Below, one piece after another: positions 23,434 to 31,414 of a DNA stretch of 64,000 nt. How positions within the stretch are numbered: the stretch's first letter is position 1; every line of letters begins with the position of its first letter. The notes beneath the pieces were generated by a model. The model was not told the DNA's origin. It was given only the letters and a program-made list of their open reading frames with translations, and did no database searches. Source of the stretch: Bacteroidota bacterium (GTDB taxonomy: Bacteria; Bacteroidota; Bacteroidia; UKL13-3); the NCBI GenBank assembly GCA_027484685.1, contig JAIXSO010000032.1, positions 248,001-312,000 on the forward strand, read 5' to 3'. The position numbers were made by a program, and so were the translations under genes.

Positions 23434-24972
23434 CTAAAGTGGAATATTTCCGTGTTTTTTTCTCGGTAAATTCACCACTTTATTTTCTAACATCTTAAAT
23501 GCTTTAATCAGCTTTTTTCGTGTTTCCTCTGGAAATATAACTTCATCTACAAATCCACGTTCCGCAGCACGGTATGGATTAGCAAATAAATCGGCATATT
23601 CTTTTTCTTTTGCAGCCAATGCAGCCACATGGTCTTCGGCCTTATCAATGTCTTTTTTGAAAATAATTTCAGCTGCACCTTTAGCTCCCATCACCGCAAT
23701 TTCGGCAGTAGGCCAAGCAAAATTCATATCAGCACCAATATGTTTTGAGTTCATTACATCGTACGCTCCACCATAAGCTTTGCGTGTAATAACGGTAATT
23801 CGTGGCACTGTTGCTTCGCAAAATGCATATAAAAGTTTGGCACCATTGGTAATAATGGCATTCCATTCTTGGTCAGTTCCTGGTAAAAATCCTGGCACAT
23901 CTTCAAACACCAATAAAGGAATATTGAAACTATCACAAAAACGTACAAATCGAGCAGCTTTTTGTGAAGAATGAATATCTAAAACTCCAGCTAAATAAGC
24001 AGGTTGATTAGCAACTATACCAATACTTCTTCCTGCTAATCTAGCAAAACCAACTACTATATTTTCAGCATAATTTTTATGAACCTCATAAAAACTTTCT
24101 TCATCTATTACCTCACTAATCACCTCGCGTATATCGTAAGGTTGGTTAGCATTTTCAGGAATAATATCGGCTAATTTTGGTCTAATTTCATCTGTTGCTT
24201 CGTAAGCAAAATCAGGTGTTTTTTCTTCGCAATTTTCAGGAATATAGCTAATCAATTTCTTTAACTGATTGATACAATCAATTTCGTTAGCAGCAGTAAA
24301 ATGAGCTACTCCACTTTTGGTTGAATGCACCGAAGCTCCACCTAAATCTTCGCTACTTACTTCTTCATGCGTTACTGTTTTTACCACATTTGGACCTGTT
24401 ACAAACATATAGCTTGTATTTTCAACCATCATAATAAAATCGGTAATAGCAGGACTGTAAACTGCTCCACCAGCGCACGGCCCCATAATTGCAGATATTT
24501 GAGGAATAACTCCACTAGCCATGGTATTTCTATAAAAAATATCGGCATAACCGCCTAACGAAACCACACCTTCTTGAATACGAGCTCCACCGCTATCGTT
24601 TAAGCCAATTAATGGTGCACCATTTTTCATGGCTAAATCCATTAATTTACAAATTTTTTCAGCATGGGTTTCAGATAACGAACCACCAAATACCGTAAAA
24701 TCTTGCGAAAAAGCATACACCAATCTACCGTTTATAGTTCCATAACCAGTAATTACACCATCTCCTAAAAACTGTTGGTTTTCCATTCCAAAATCTTTAG
24801 AACGATGCATTACAAAAGCACCAATTTCTTCAAAACTTCCTTCATCAAATAAAAAATGTAAGCGCTCTCTTGCTGTTAATTTTCCTTTTTTATGTTGAGA
24901 TGCTATTCTATCTGCTCCACCACCTAATTGTGCTTGGTCGCGTAACTCTTGTAGTTGTGTACGTTTGTTCAT
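23434..24972 (-). CDS. pccB: Acyl-CoA (propionyl/methylmalonyl) carboxylase carboxyltransferase beta subunit
   Basis: The 512-residue protein is a biotin-dependent carboxyltransferase of the propionyl-CoA carboxylase/methylmalonyl-CoA decarboxylase group. It has the N-terminal crotonase-like acyl-CoA part ([20 protein letters not shown], oxyanion glycine motifs [12 protein letters not shown] and [11 protein letters not shown]) and a C-terminal carboxybiotin half ([36 protein letters not shown]). Biotin carrier and carboxylase subunits are not in the window. It probably converts propionyl-CoA to methylmalonyl-CoA, but substrate choice cannot be read with certainty. Confidence 0.92.
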   Translation of the reverse strand: MNKRTQLQELRDQAQLGGGADRIASQHKKGKLTARERLHFLFDEGSFEEIGAFVMHRSKDFGMENQQFLGDGVITGYGTINGRLVYAFSQDFTVFGGSLSETHAEKICKLMDLAMKNGAPLIGLNDSGGARIQEGVVSLGGYADIFYRNTMASGVIPQISAIMGPCAGGAVYSPAITDFIMMVENTSYMFVTGPNVVKTVTHEEVSSEDLGGASVHSTKSGVAHFTAANEIDCINQLKKLISYIPENCEEKTPDFAYEATDEIRPKLADIIPENANQPYDIREVISEVIDEESFYEVHKNYAENIVVGFARLAGRSIGIVANQPAYLAGVLDIHSSQKAARFVRFCDSFNIPLLVFEDVPGFLPGTDQEWNAIITNGAKLLYAFCEATVPRITVITRKAYGGAYDVMNSKHIGADMNFAWPTAEIAVMGAKGAAEIIFKKDIDKAEDHVAALAAKEKEYADLFANPYRAAERGFVDEVIFPEETRKKLIKAFKMLENKVVNLPRKKHGNIPL

Positions 24973-25102
24973 ATATTTTAAATCAAAGTGTGCAAATTAA
25001 CAATTTACCATTAATTGCTTTTGTGATTTTAGTTATTACAAAATTATTTTGGAGTAGCAAAGATGTTTAATTATTCGCATTATTGTAAATAACATTCTAA
25101 AA

Positions 25103-25693
25103 ATGGATAAATTAGGTAAAAGTACAATTTTGCAAATAAGAAACATGGTTAGTTCCAGGTGTATTTCTTTGGTGCAAAATGTGCTTGAAAACACCCCTAA
25201 TATTGCCATTGAAAAAGTATATTTAGGCGCAGCACAAATAAACAAAACCAATGGAAACATTGATTTTATTGCCTTGCAAAAAAAACTACAAGAACATGGT
25301 TTTGATTTAATATACGATAAAGAAATGGCCTTGCTAGAAGCCATTAAAGTTGCTGTATTAGAAATGATTTATTATGGCAATAATCTAAATACCATTATTA
25401 GAAACTCCGATTATTTAAGCGATAAATTAGAGCAACCTTACTCGTTTTTAAGTAAACTTTTTAGTGAAAAAACCAATACCACTCTTGAAAAGTACATTAT
25501 ATTGGTAAAAATAGAAAGGGTAAAGGAGTTACTTAGTTATAATGAAATGACTTTGAGCGAAATTTCATATCAAATGGGCTACAGCAGTGTTCAATACTTA
25601 AGTAACCAATTTAAACAAATTACTTCTTATTCGGTAAGCGAATACAAAGCACTTCCTATAAAACCAAGAACTCCTTTAGATCAATTAATTTAA
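25103..25693 (+). CDS. AraC-type helix-turn-helix transcriptional regulator
   Basis: The 196-residue protein has a C-terminal AraC/XylS double HTH (about 105-190; RVKELLSYNEMTLSEISYQM, YSSVQYLSNQFKQ). Its N-terminal ~85 residues lack a cupin and instead begin with VSSRCISLVQNVLENTPNI, an arrangement common in Bacteroidota where the sensor part is unrelated to AraC. It lies between pccB and accA and converges on accA (4 bp between stops). A role in carboxylase control is conceivable from position only. Confidence 0.87.
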   Translation: MDKLGKSTILQIRNMVSSRCISLVQNVLENTPNIAIEKVYLGAAQINKTNGNIDFIALQKKLQEHGFDLIYDKEMALLEAIKVAVLEMIYYGNNLNTIIRNSDYLSDKLEQPYSFLSKLFSEKTNTTLEKYIILVKIERVKELLSYNEMTLSEISYQMGYSSVQYLSNQFKQITSYSVSEYKALPIKPRTPLDQLI

Positions 25694-25697
25694 TTTT

Positions 25698-26648
25698 TTA
25701 TTCGGTAAATGCGCCCATAGCACTAAATTTTTCAATTCTTGATGTTATTAATTCATCTGATTTTTTAGCACACAATTCCGCTAACATTTTATCAATTTCT
25801 TGCTTCATAATTTGATATGCTTCAGTTGGATTTTCGTGAGCACCTCCAAGTGGTTCTTGAATAATGCCATCAATCAATTTATTTTTTAGCATATCGTTTG
25901 CTGTTAATTTTAAAGCATCGGCAGCTTTTTCTTTGTGCTCCCAACTGCGCCATAAAATAGAAGAACAACTTTCAGGAGAAATAACAGAATACCAAGTATT
26001 TTCCATCATCATCACTTTATCGCCAACACCAATTCCTAATGCTCCACCGCTAGCACCTTCACCAATAATAATGCAAATTACAGGCACTTTAAGCACACTC
26101 ATTTCTAATAAATTTTTAGCAATTGCTTCGCCTTGTCCTCTCTCCTCAGCTTCTAATCCTGGCGATGCACCGGGAGTATCAATAAAAGTAATGATTGGTT
26201 TATTTAGCTTTTCGGCTAACTTCATTAAGCGTAAAGCTTTGCGGTATCCTTCAGGATTTGGCATACCAAAATTTCTATATTGACGTTGTTTGGTATTACG
26301 TCCTTTTTGATGGCCAATAACCATAACAGTTTTGCCATTAATAGAAGCAAAACCACCAACCATAGCTTTATCGTCTTTCACGTTTCTATCACCATGCATT
26401 TCTACAAAGTTTTCAAAACAATTTTCTACATAATCTAAAGTATATGGCCTATCAGGATGACGGCTTATTTGAACGCGTTGCCATCCATTTAAATTACTAT
26501 ACAACTCTCTTTTTGTGGTAATAATTTTTTCTTCTAGTTCTTTAATAGAAGCAGTAACATCAATTTTTCCTTTATCAGCTACTTCCCTAACCTTTTTTAA
26601 TTGGTCTTCTAATTCTTGTATTGGTTTCTCAAAATCGAAATGTGCCAT
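25698..26648 (-). CDS. accA: Acetyl-CoA carboxylase carboxyltransferase subunit alpha
   Basis: AccA, with AccD, moves the carboxyl group from biotin to acetyl-CoA to give malonyl-CoA for fatty-acid synthesis. The 316-residue length is normal. Family features are the N-terminal coiled coil, [20 protein letters not shown], the catalytic region [20 protein letters not shown] and [15 protein letters not shown]. It is a single gene, 177 bp away from the tRNA operon and transcribed away from it. Confidence 0.97.
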   Translation of the reverse strand: MAHFDFEKPIQELEDQLKKVREVADKGKIDVTASIKELEEKIITTKRELYSNLNGWQRVQISRHPDRPYTLDYVENCFENFVEMHGDRNVKDDKAMVGGFASINGKTVMVIGHQKGRNTKQRQYRNFGMPNPEGYRKALRLMKLAEKLNKPIITFIDTPGASPGLEAEERGQGEAIAKNLLEMSVLKVPVICIIIGEGASGGALGIGVGDKVMMMENTWYSVISPESCSSILWRSWEHKEKAADALKLTANDMLKNKLIDGIIQEPLGGAHENPTEAYQIMKQEIDKMLAELCAKKSDELITSRIEKFSAMGAFTE

Positions 26649-26750
26649 ACTGCAATAATAACAAGGCTAAGCTAAGTTTTAATAAAATAATTTTATTTAG
26701 CTGTTTATCAGCGTCAATTTTATAATTATGCTTTTTTTTTCAGGTAGCAC

Positions 26751-26780
26751 TTGACAAATCAATTAATCGCCCTATATTTG
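26751..26780 (+). promoter_or_regulatory. Consensus Bacteroidota promoter for the tRNA operon
   Basis: TTG (26751-26753) and TATATTTG (26773-26780) are separated by 19 bp, which is the phylum's TTG-N19-TAnnTTTG form without mismatch. The tRNA-Asp 5' end lies 45 bp downstream, leaving a short leader for processing. Confidence 0.85.
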
Positions 26781-26825
26781 CACCACTTTAAAACGAAGCA
26801 ATGTTTTAAAAGTTCTTTAAAAAAC

Positions 26826-26899
26826 GGTGTGGTAGTTCAGTTGGTTAGAATACCTGCCTGTCACGCAGGGGGTCGCGGGTTCGAGTCCCGTCCGCACCG
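26826..26899 (+). tRNA. tRNA-Asp (GTC)
   Basis: The cloverleaf closes fully: acceptor GGTGTGG/CCGCACC (one G-U), D loop AGTTCAGTTGGTTAGA, anticodon loop CTGTCAC with anticodon GTC, and T arm CGGGTTCGAGTCCCG. Discriminator G follows; CCA is not encoded, the next bases being CAT. It is co-transcribed with tRNA-Arg, 6 bp apart. Confidence 0.97.
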
Positions 26900-26905
26900 C
26901 ATTTT

Positions 26906-26979
26906 GGTTTCGTAGCTCAATTGAATAGAGCATCTCACTACGGATGAGAAGGTTCAAGGTTTGAATCCTTGCGAGACCA
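26906..26979 (+). tRNA. tRNA-Arg (ACG)
   Basis: Acceptor GGTTTCG pairs with CGAGACC (one T-G pair), anticodon stem TCTCA/TGAGA encloses loop CTACGGA with anticodon ACG (deaminated to ICG in bacteria), and the T arm is CAAGGTTTGAATCCTTG. Discriminator A; no encoded CCA. A strong terminator follows 13 bp later. Confidence 0.96.
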
Positions 26980-26992
26980 CGCAAAGTAATTC

Positions 26993-27028
26993 AAAAGGCT
27001 TACAAATTTAAATTTGTAAGCCTTTTTT
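26993..27028. terminator. Terminator after tRNA operon (bidirectional)
   Basis: AAAAGGCTTACAAATTT joined directly to AAATTTGTAAGCCTTTTTT forms a 17-bp near-perfect hairpin with T-run. It ends the tRNA transcript and also lies 14 bp past the stop of the convergent frameshifted gene at 27043-27265. Confidence 0.93.
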
Positions 27029-27042
27029 GTTTTATTTTACTT

Positions 27043-27265
27043 CTAAATATCAAAACTATAAACATCAGATTTATTTCGGTTTATATTCCTTATTTCAAAT
27101 CCTCCAGGTTCATTTATTTCTTCTACTAAAAATATCATCAACCCAATTAGGCCATTGCTCTTTGGAAATTGAATGAACGTTATTTTTATTTCCCTTAATT
27201 TTTTTTGCTTCTGCTACTTGGTATACAAACAGTAATAACAGTACTGTGTAAATTAGTTTTTTCAT
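27043..27265 (-). pseudogene. Small secreted-protein gene with a +1 frameshift
   Basis: From the ATG at 27263-27265 the reading frame encodes a signal-peptide-like start (MKKLIYTVLLLLFVYQVAEA) and then SISKEQWPNWVDDIF. It soon hits TGA. The +1 frame carries on with VEEINEPGGFEIRNINRNKS and ends DVYSFDI-TAG at 27043. The break is at a run of five A/T (27128-27132); removing one base restores a 73-residue protein. The length 223 bp is consistent with one inserted base. It is either a recent frameshift or a homopolymer base-calling error. Function unknown. Confidence 0.7.
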
Positions 27266-27277
27266 ATTTTATGATTT

Positions 27278-27895
27278 TTAAGGTTGCATTTCGTAAAATT
27301 CTCCATTCTTTTTAATTACTTTTATTATTCCAACCCCTCTATTAAAGTATAATGAAGCAGTATCTGTATATTCATAATTATATGGAATCCTGCCAACATT
27401 GTTATATTTTAAACCATTGGCATTAAACCCATTAATATATAGATTAGAGGGGGGGGAGGGGAAAAATCCTGGGGTTAGTTCATAGTAACCATTATTAAAA
27501 TCAATTCTAAAATAATCGCCCCCGCTTCCTGAACGATACTTATAAAGCACTTTAACAAAAATGCTTGATACAGTTTGCACAGTTGGTTTAAGTTCTATTT
27601 GGTATTGCTGTAAATAATAATTGTCACCATCGCAGCTACCGCCTGTTACTGGCTTATAAAAATTAAAGTTGCTATCGGGCTTTTGGGCTATAAAGTAATA
27701 AATAGTGCCGCTATTGTGTTTTAACTTTAAGGTGTCGCCTTGTTTGTAAACATCTACTAAGCTGGTAGCAAAGGTATCAGTAAACCTAAAGTAAATATCT
27801 TTAGCAGGTGGGCAACCAGAAGAACCAGTTGGGTCTTTGGTACAAGCAGCAAAAAGGCTAAAATAAAGAATGAGGTAAATAATCTTAGTTTTCAT
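27278..27895 (-). CDS. Predicted lipoprotein, tandem copy 1 (contains a G8 homopolymer)
   Basis: The 205-residue protein has a lipoprotein signal (YLILYFSLFAACTKD) and a beta-rich mature domain (KDIYFRFTDTFATSLVDVYK, then SGTIYYFIAQKPDSNF). Its first ~100 residues are almost identical to those of the upstream neighbour (27918-28526), while the C-terminal halves differ. This suggests a recent duplication with gene conversion of the 5' half. A run of eight G followed by AGGGG (27449-27461) encodes PSPPS and is striking in AT-rich DNA; slippage there would truncate the protein. No named family. Confidence 0.78.
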   Translation of the reverse strand: MKTKIIYLILYFSLFAACTKDPTGSSGCPPAKDIYFRFTDTFATSLVDVYKQGDTLKLKHNSGTIYYFIAQKPDSNFNFYKPVTGGSCDGDNYYLQQYQIELKPTVQTVSSIFVKVLYKYRSGSGGDYFRIDFNNGYYELTPGFFPSPPSNLYINGFNANGLKYNNVGRIPYNYEYTDTASLYFNRGVGIIKVIKKNGEFYEMQP

Positions 27896-27917
27896 ATTGT
27901 TTCATCTTTTATAATTT

Positions 27918-28526
27918 TTAAGGTTCTAATTCGTAATACTCACCATTAGGTTGAGTTAATTTTATTAATCCTTTTTCCCTGTTATACAAAATATAGGCTG
28001 TTGGTGGAGAAGTAAAGGCATAGGGAGTTTTCCCAACATTAAAATACACTTTATTATTTATAAGATAGTCTTTGTAATAGAATGTTGATGGCGAAGCTGG
28101 ATAATCTGTTACAGAAGTTTGATAATAACCATAATTAAATCCTATCCTAAATCTTTGCAGCTCTTCACTTGTTATAAAAACTTTCACAAAAATACTTGTT
28201 AAATTGGAAACTGATGGTTTAAGCTCAATTTGATATTGTTGCAAATAATAATTATCTCCATCGCAGCTACCATAAGTTACAGGTTTTTCAAAATTAAAAC
28301 CGCTATCAGGTTTTTGGGCTATAAAGTAATATACAGTGCCGCTATTGTGTTTTAACTTTAAGGTGTCGCCTTGTTTGTAAACATCTACTAAGCTGGTAGC
28401 AAAGGTATCGGTAAACCTAAAGTAAATATCTTTAGCAGGTGGGCAACCAGAAGAACCAGTTGGGTCTTTGGTGCAAGCAGCAAAAAGGCTAAAATAAAGA
28501 ATGAGGTAAATAATCTTAGATTTCAT
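27918..28526 (-). CDS. Predicted lipoprotein, tandem copy 2
   Basis: I use the ATG at 28524-28526 (MKSKIIYLILYFSLFAACT); an upstream in-frame ATG adds seven residues before the signal. This gives 202 residues. It is the paralogue of the gene at 27278-27895. N-terminal halves are nearly identical (CPPAKDIYFRFTDTFATSL), and the C-terminal halves have diverged (here ITSEELQRFRIGFNYGYYQT, there a glycine-rich YRSGSGGDYFRI). The two genes are 22 bp apart and probably co-transcribed. Both end with a similar short strand before NGE(Y/F)YE. Confidence 0.78.
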   Translation of the reverse strand: MKSKIIYLILYFSLFAACTKDPTGSSGCPPAKDIYFRFTDTFATSLVDVYKQGDTLKLKHNSGTVYYFIAQKPDSGFNFEKPVTYGSCDGDNYYLQQYQIELKPSVSNLTSIFVKVFITSEELQRFRIGFNYGYYQTSVTDYPASPSTFYYKDYLINNKVYFNVGKTPYAFTSPPTAYILYNREKGLIKLTQPNGEYYELEP

Positions 28527-28663
28527 ATTGTTTGTTATAATTTTCAAATAATGGAATAAATATTAAATGATATACCTAATTTGTGGTATTTTTTAGTTAA
28601 ACAAACATTGGTTATTTTAATTGTAATTACAATAGAAAACTAATTGATGAAACTTAAACAAAA

Positions 28664-29158
28664 CTACACTTTATACTTTTCTTTCAATCCATCTACTACC
28701 ATGGCTACAGCTGGGCAAATGGTGGTATTAAGTTGGGTGATTTTTAGTTTTTGTAAAATATTTCGTTGTTGTGTATGCGGAAACTCGCGGCAAGCATTTG
28801 GTCTATCGCTGTAAACAGAACAGTATTTATCAGTACCTAAAAACGGACAAGGCATTTGCTTAAACACATAATCATTGTCTTCATCTATACGCAAATAATT
28901 TTCAGCAAAAATACTTGGCTTTTGTTTTAAACTTTTAGCCAATCTATCAATGTCTTTATTCAACAGTAATGGACCAGTAGATGCGCAGCAGTTGGCACAT
29001 TCCAAGCAATCAATTTCATCAAAAGCATCGTCATGCAATTGATTGGTGGTTTGATCTAAATCTTTAGGAGCTAATTTTTTTAGTTTTTCTAAAAACTTTT
29101 TGTTTTCGTTTTTATTTTTTTTAGCTCTATCAATAATTTTTACGTAATCAATATGCAT
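28664..29158 (-). CDS. YkgJ-family cysteine cluster protein
   Basis: The 164-residue protein carries the zinc/iron-chelating cluster: CLECANCCAST, then PCPFLGTDKYCSVYSDRPNACREFPH. This pattern defines the YkgJ/UPF0153 family. The function is untested; some members are suspected metal-dependent oxygenases or metal carriers. It forms a three-gene minus-strand string with a GT2 gene (6 bp) and bshB1 (adjacent). Confidence 0.9.
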   Translation of the reverse strand: MHIDYVKIIDRAKKNKNENKKFLEKLKKLAPKDLDQTTNQLHDDAFDEIDCLECANCCASTGPLLLNKDIDRLAKSLKQKPSIFAENYLRIDEDNDYVFKQMPCPFLGTDKYCSVYSDRPNACREFPHTQQRNILQKLKITQLNTTICPAVAMVVDGLKEKYKV

Positions 29159-29164
29159 ATAAAA

Positions 29165-30007
29165 CTAAACTTGGGTTTGATGTAATACTTTTTTGTTTTT
29201 TAAAAGTCTTTCTTTATCAAAAAACCACCCCCATTTACCAAAATAGTAAATAGCCGATTTTACATGATAAAACAGCAGTTTTTTGCTTTTGTACGATCCC
29301 TTTTCGTAGTTATGAATTATTGAAACCGAAGGTAAATAAATGGCATCAAACTCATTGCTGATTCGCCTACTTAAGTCAGTATCTTCAAGGTACATAAAAA
29401 AGTTTTCGTCAAACAAACCTACTTGCTTAAAAACTTGATGTGGTATAAGCATAAAACAACCCGAAAGGTTATTTAAATGCATGGGTTTATGGTAATCTTT
29501 GTTTTTTAACTCGTATTGCTCCAATTTATTTTTAAATAATTGAGCTAAACTTTTAGGTACAAAACGCCTAAAAATTAAATCGAAGGGAGTAGGTAAAAGT
29601 TTACATAAATGCTGAATTTGTCCATCAGGATACAATACTTTCGGCATCAATAAACCTGTGTTTGGATTTTGATTTAAATACGCAATGGCATTTTCAATAC
29701 AATCTTTATTGATAACCACATCAGGATTTACCACCAAATGATAAGGTGCTAAATTTTGAGCAAATTGAATGGCTTTGTTATGCGCTTTTCCGTATCCTAA
29801 ATTGGCATTGTTAAATATATAATGGCCATTATTTTCTTCCACAAAAAGCTGTAATTGATTGGTTTCCGAGTTATCGCTAACTATTAATTTTACAGGTACC
29901 TTTATTTGTTTTATACTATTGATTAAAGGCAATAAATCATCAGGCTTACTATGGTAAACTACTAACGAAATGGTAAGTTGATATGAAAACTGGTGGCTCA
30001 ACAACAA
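29165..30007 (-). CDS. Glycosyltransferase family 2
   Basis: The 280-residue GT-A enzyme resembles rhamnosyltransferase-like GT2 proteins: VYHSKPDDLLPLINS, VSDNSETNQLQ, NANLGYGKAHNKA, HLVVNPDVVI (DxD-like position) and ENFFMYLEDTDLSRRIS (acidic motif near the acceptor). It probably adds a sugar to a cell-surface glycan. It lies immediately downstream of bshB1 with no gap (30007/30008). BshB1 acts in bacillithiol synthesis, but this enzyme does not look like BshA, which is a GT4 enzyme. Confidence 0.92.
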   Translation of the reverse strand: MLLSHQFSYQLTISLVVYHSKPDDLLPLINSIKQIKVPVKLIVSDNSETNQLQLFVEENNGHYIFNNANLGYGKAHNKAIQFAQNLAPYHLVVNPDVVINKDCIENAIAYLNQNPNTGLLMPKVLYPDGQIQHLCKLLPTPFDLIFRRFVPKSLAQLFKNKLEQYELKNKDYHKPMHLNNLSGCFMLIPHQVFKQVGLFDENFFMYLEDTDLSRRISNEFDAIYLPSVSIIHNYEKGSYKSKKLLFYHVKSAIYYFGKWGWFFDKERLLKNKKVLHQTQV

Positions 30008-30727
30008 TTATAATTGATCCATTAAATTAGTAGAACCAATTGGGCGCTTAACGGTGTAACCCTCGCCAAAAGTAACATTGATTAATCTGCCAAATTCGCG
30101 CGCGCGACCTTCTACATATTTCATAAAATCTAAACTTGAAATAGGTGTTTCAGGTTCTGTGTTATTGGGGTCGTAAAATTGGCTACTGAAAGCTTTTATT
30201 GACTCCATTTTTTTGTCGAAATAAGGCGTAATATCTACCACAAGATCTGGTTTCATTAACCTATCTTGGATGTAATGGTAAATTTGTTTTGGGCGCCAAG
30301 CTTCTTGTTTTACACCATTATAATAGGTTTCAATTTTTATCAATCCACTTAAAAAAGCGGCTTCACTCACTAAATCTGCACCTTTACCGTGGTCGGTATG
30401 CCTATCGCTCTCGGCATTACATAATATAATTTCTGGTTGGTATTGGCGTATTTTTTCAATTACTCTTGTTAATGAATCGCGGTTTTTCTGAAAAAAACCA
30501 TCAGCTAATCGCAAATTATCGCGTGTTAAAATGCCTAAAATTTTAGCTGAGTTAGCTGCTTCGATGGCTCTTAATTCGGCTGAACCTCTGGTGCCAAGTT
30601 CGCCTTGGGTTAAATCAACTATACCTACTTTGTACCCCAAATGTATATGATGCAATATGGTTCCGCTACAAGCCAATTCTGTATCATCGGGATGGGCTGC
30701 AAAGCAAAGTAAATCGAGTTTTTCCAT
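30008..30727 (-). CDS. bshB1: Bacillithiol biosynthesis deacetylase BshB1
   Basis: BshB1 removes acetyl from GlcNAc-malate in bacillithiol synthesis. The 239-residue protein has the zinc site AAHPDDTELACSG and SDRHTDHGKG, plus LTQGELGTRGSAELRAIEA, the signature that separates BshB1 from other LmbE-like deacetylases. bshA and bshC are not in the window. Its presence shows the cell makes bacillithiol, relevant to the thiol/sulfane-sulfur cluster at 9.5-15.6 kb. Confidence 0.95.
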   Translation of the reverse strand: MEKLDLLCFAAHPDDTELACSGTILHHIHLGYKVGIVDLTQGELGTRGSAELRAIEAANSAKILGILTRDNLRLADGFFQKNRDSLTRVIEKIRQYQPEIILCNAESDRHTDHGKGADLVSEAAFLSGLIKIETYYNGVKQEAWRPKQIYHYIQDRLMKPDLVVDITPYFDKKMESIKAFSSQFYDPNNTEPETPISSLDFMKYVEGRAREFGRLINVTFGEGYTVKRPIGSTNLMDQL

Positions 30728-31414
30728 AGGGCGAAAATACTTTTATTTTTGTAATAATAAAGGTAACGATTTGCAAAAAATGCTTTCGGATTTACGTTTG
30801 GCGTAATTGTTTGTATGTTAAAGTTTAAGCCCACTTTGCGTTAGGGATAGCAGTGGAAATCCTTTTTTGTGGATTGGGTTATGAAGTTTGGCAAAAAAGA
30901 TTGGAACGAATAGCCCGCTCGAACGCCCCTTCGAAGTCTACTCATCAACTTATTCTATAATTTTATCATAGTACCTTTTTTCTTTCTTTCTTTTTCCTTA
31001 GATGAAAAAGAAACAAAAAATCAAGGCAAAAAAATGCTTCCACGCACAAGGCCAAGGCTGGCCCGCTTTTTTGCCTGCCCCACGCACATCTTTAATGGAA
31101 TAATTTCTCTTATATTTTTCTTGCAAAAATTGCGTTAGGGATAGCATTGGAAATCCTTTTTTGTGGATTGGGTTGTGAGGTTGGGCAAAAAGATTGGTTA
31201 ATGGGTTGATAGGTTAATTGAGTTGATAGGTTAATTAAGTTGATTGAGTTGATAGGTGAAAATTGCTTGGCTATTAAAATTAATATTTGTTTTAGCCTAT
31301 AATAAAAGAGCTTCGCTCAACGACCGAGGACATTGAGCGAAGCTCGAAAATATTTGAAAAATGTGCATTCCATCTAGGAAAATTCATCATTCAAAATTCA
31401 TAATTCATAATTTT
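30728..31414. repeat. Gene-free, repeat-rich intergenic region (687 bp)
   Basis: No credible gene is present. It contains: two direct repeats of ~66 bp (30838-30904 and 31132-31197) beginning GCGTTAGGGATAGCA and holding AATCC-ttttttgt-GGATT hairpins; a pyrimidine/purine block (CTTTCTTTCTTTTTC then GAAAAAGAAACAAAAA) at ~30980-31020; a GC-richer piece with GCCAAGGCTGGCC near 31045; a degenerate tandem repeat of GATAGGTTAATTGAGTT at ~31205-31258; and a 13-bp inverted repeat at 31308-31345. These look like layers of dispersed repeats. Confidence 0.7.
31308..31345. repeat. 13-bp perfect inverted repeat
   Basis: GAGCTTCGCTCAA (31308-31320) and TTGAGCGAAGCTC (31333-31345) are perfectly complementary, with a 12-bp loop. 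No T-run follows on either strand, so it is not a standard terminator. It is more likely one of the dispersed palindromes of this genome or an mRNA-end stabiliser. Confidence 0.6.

Noticed and set aside
30625-30834. Minus-strand ORF upstream of bshB1
   Set aside because: It overlaps the bshB1 start in another frame and its composition is that of AT-rich non-coding DNA.
30728-31414. CRISPR array in the repeat region
   Set aside because: There are only two copies of the 66-bp repeat, 228 bp apart, without regular spacers or cas genes.
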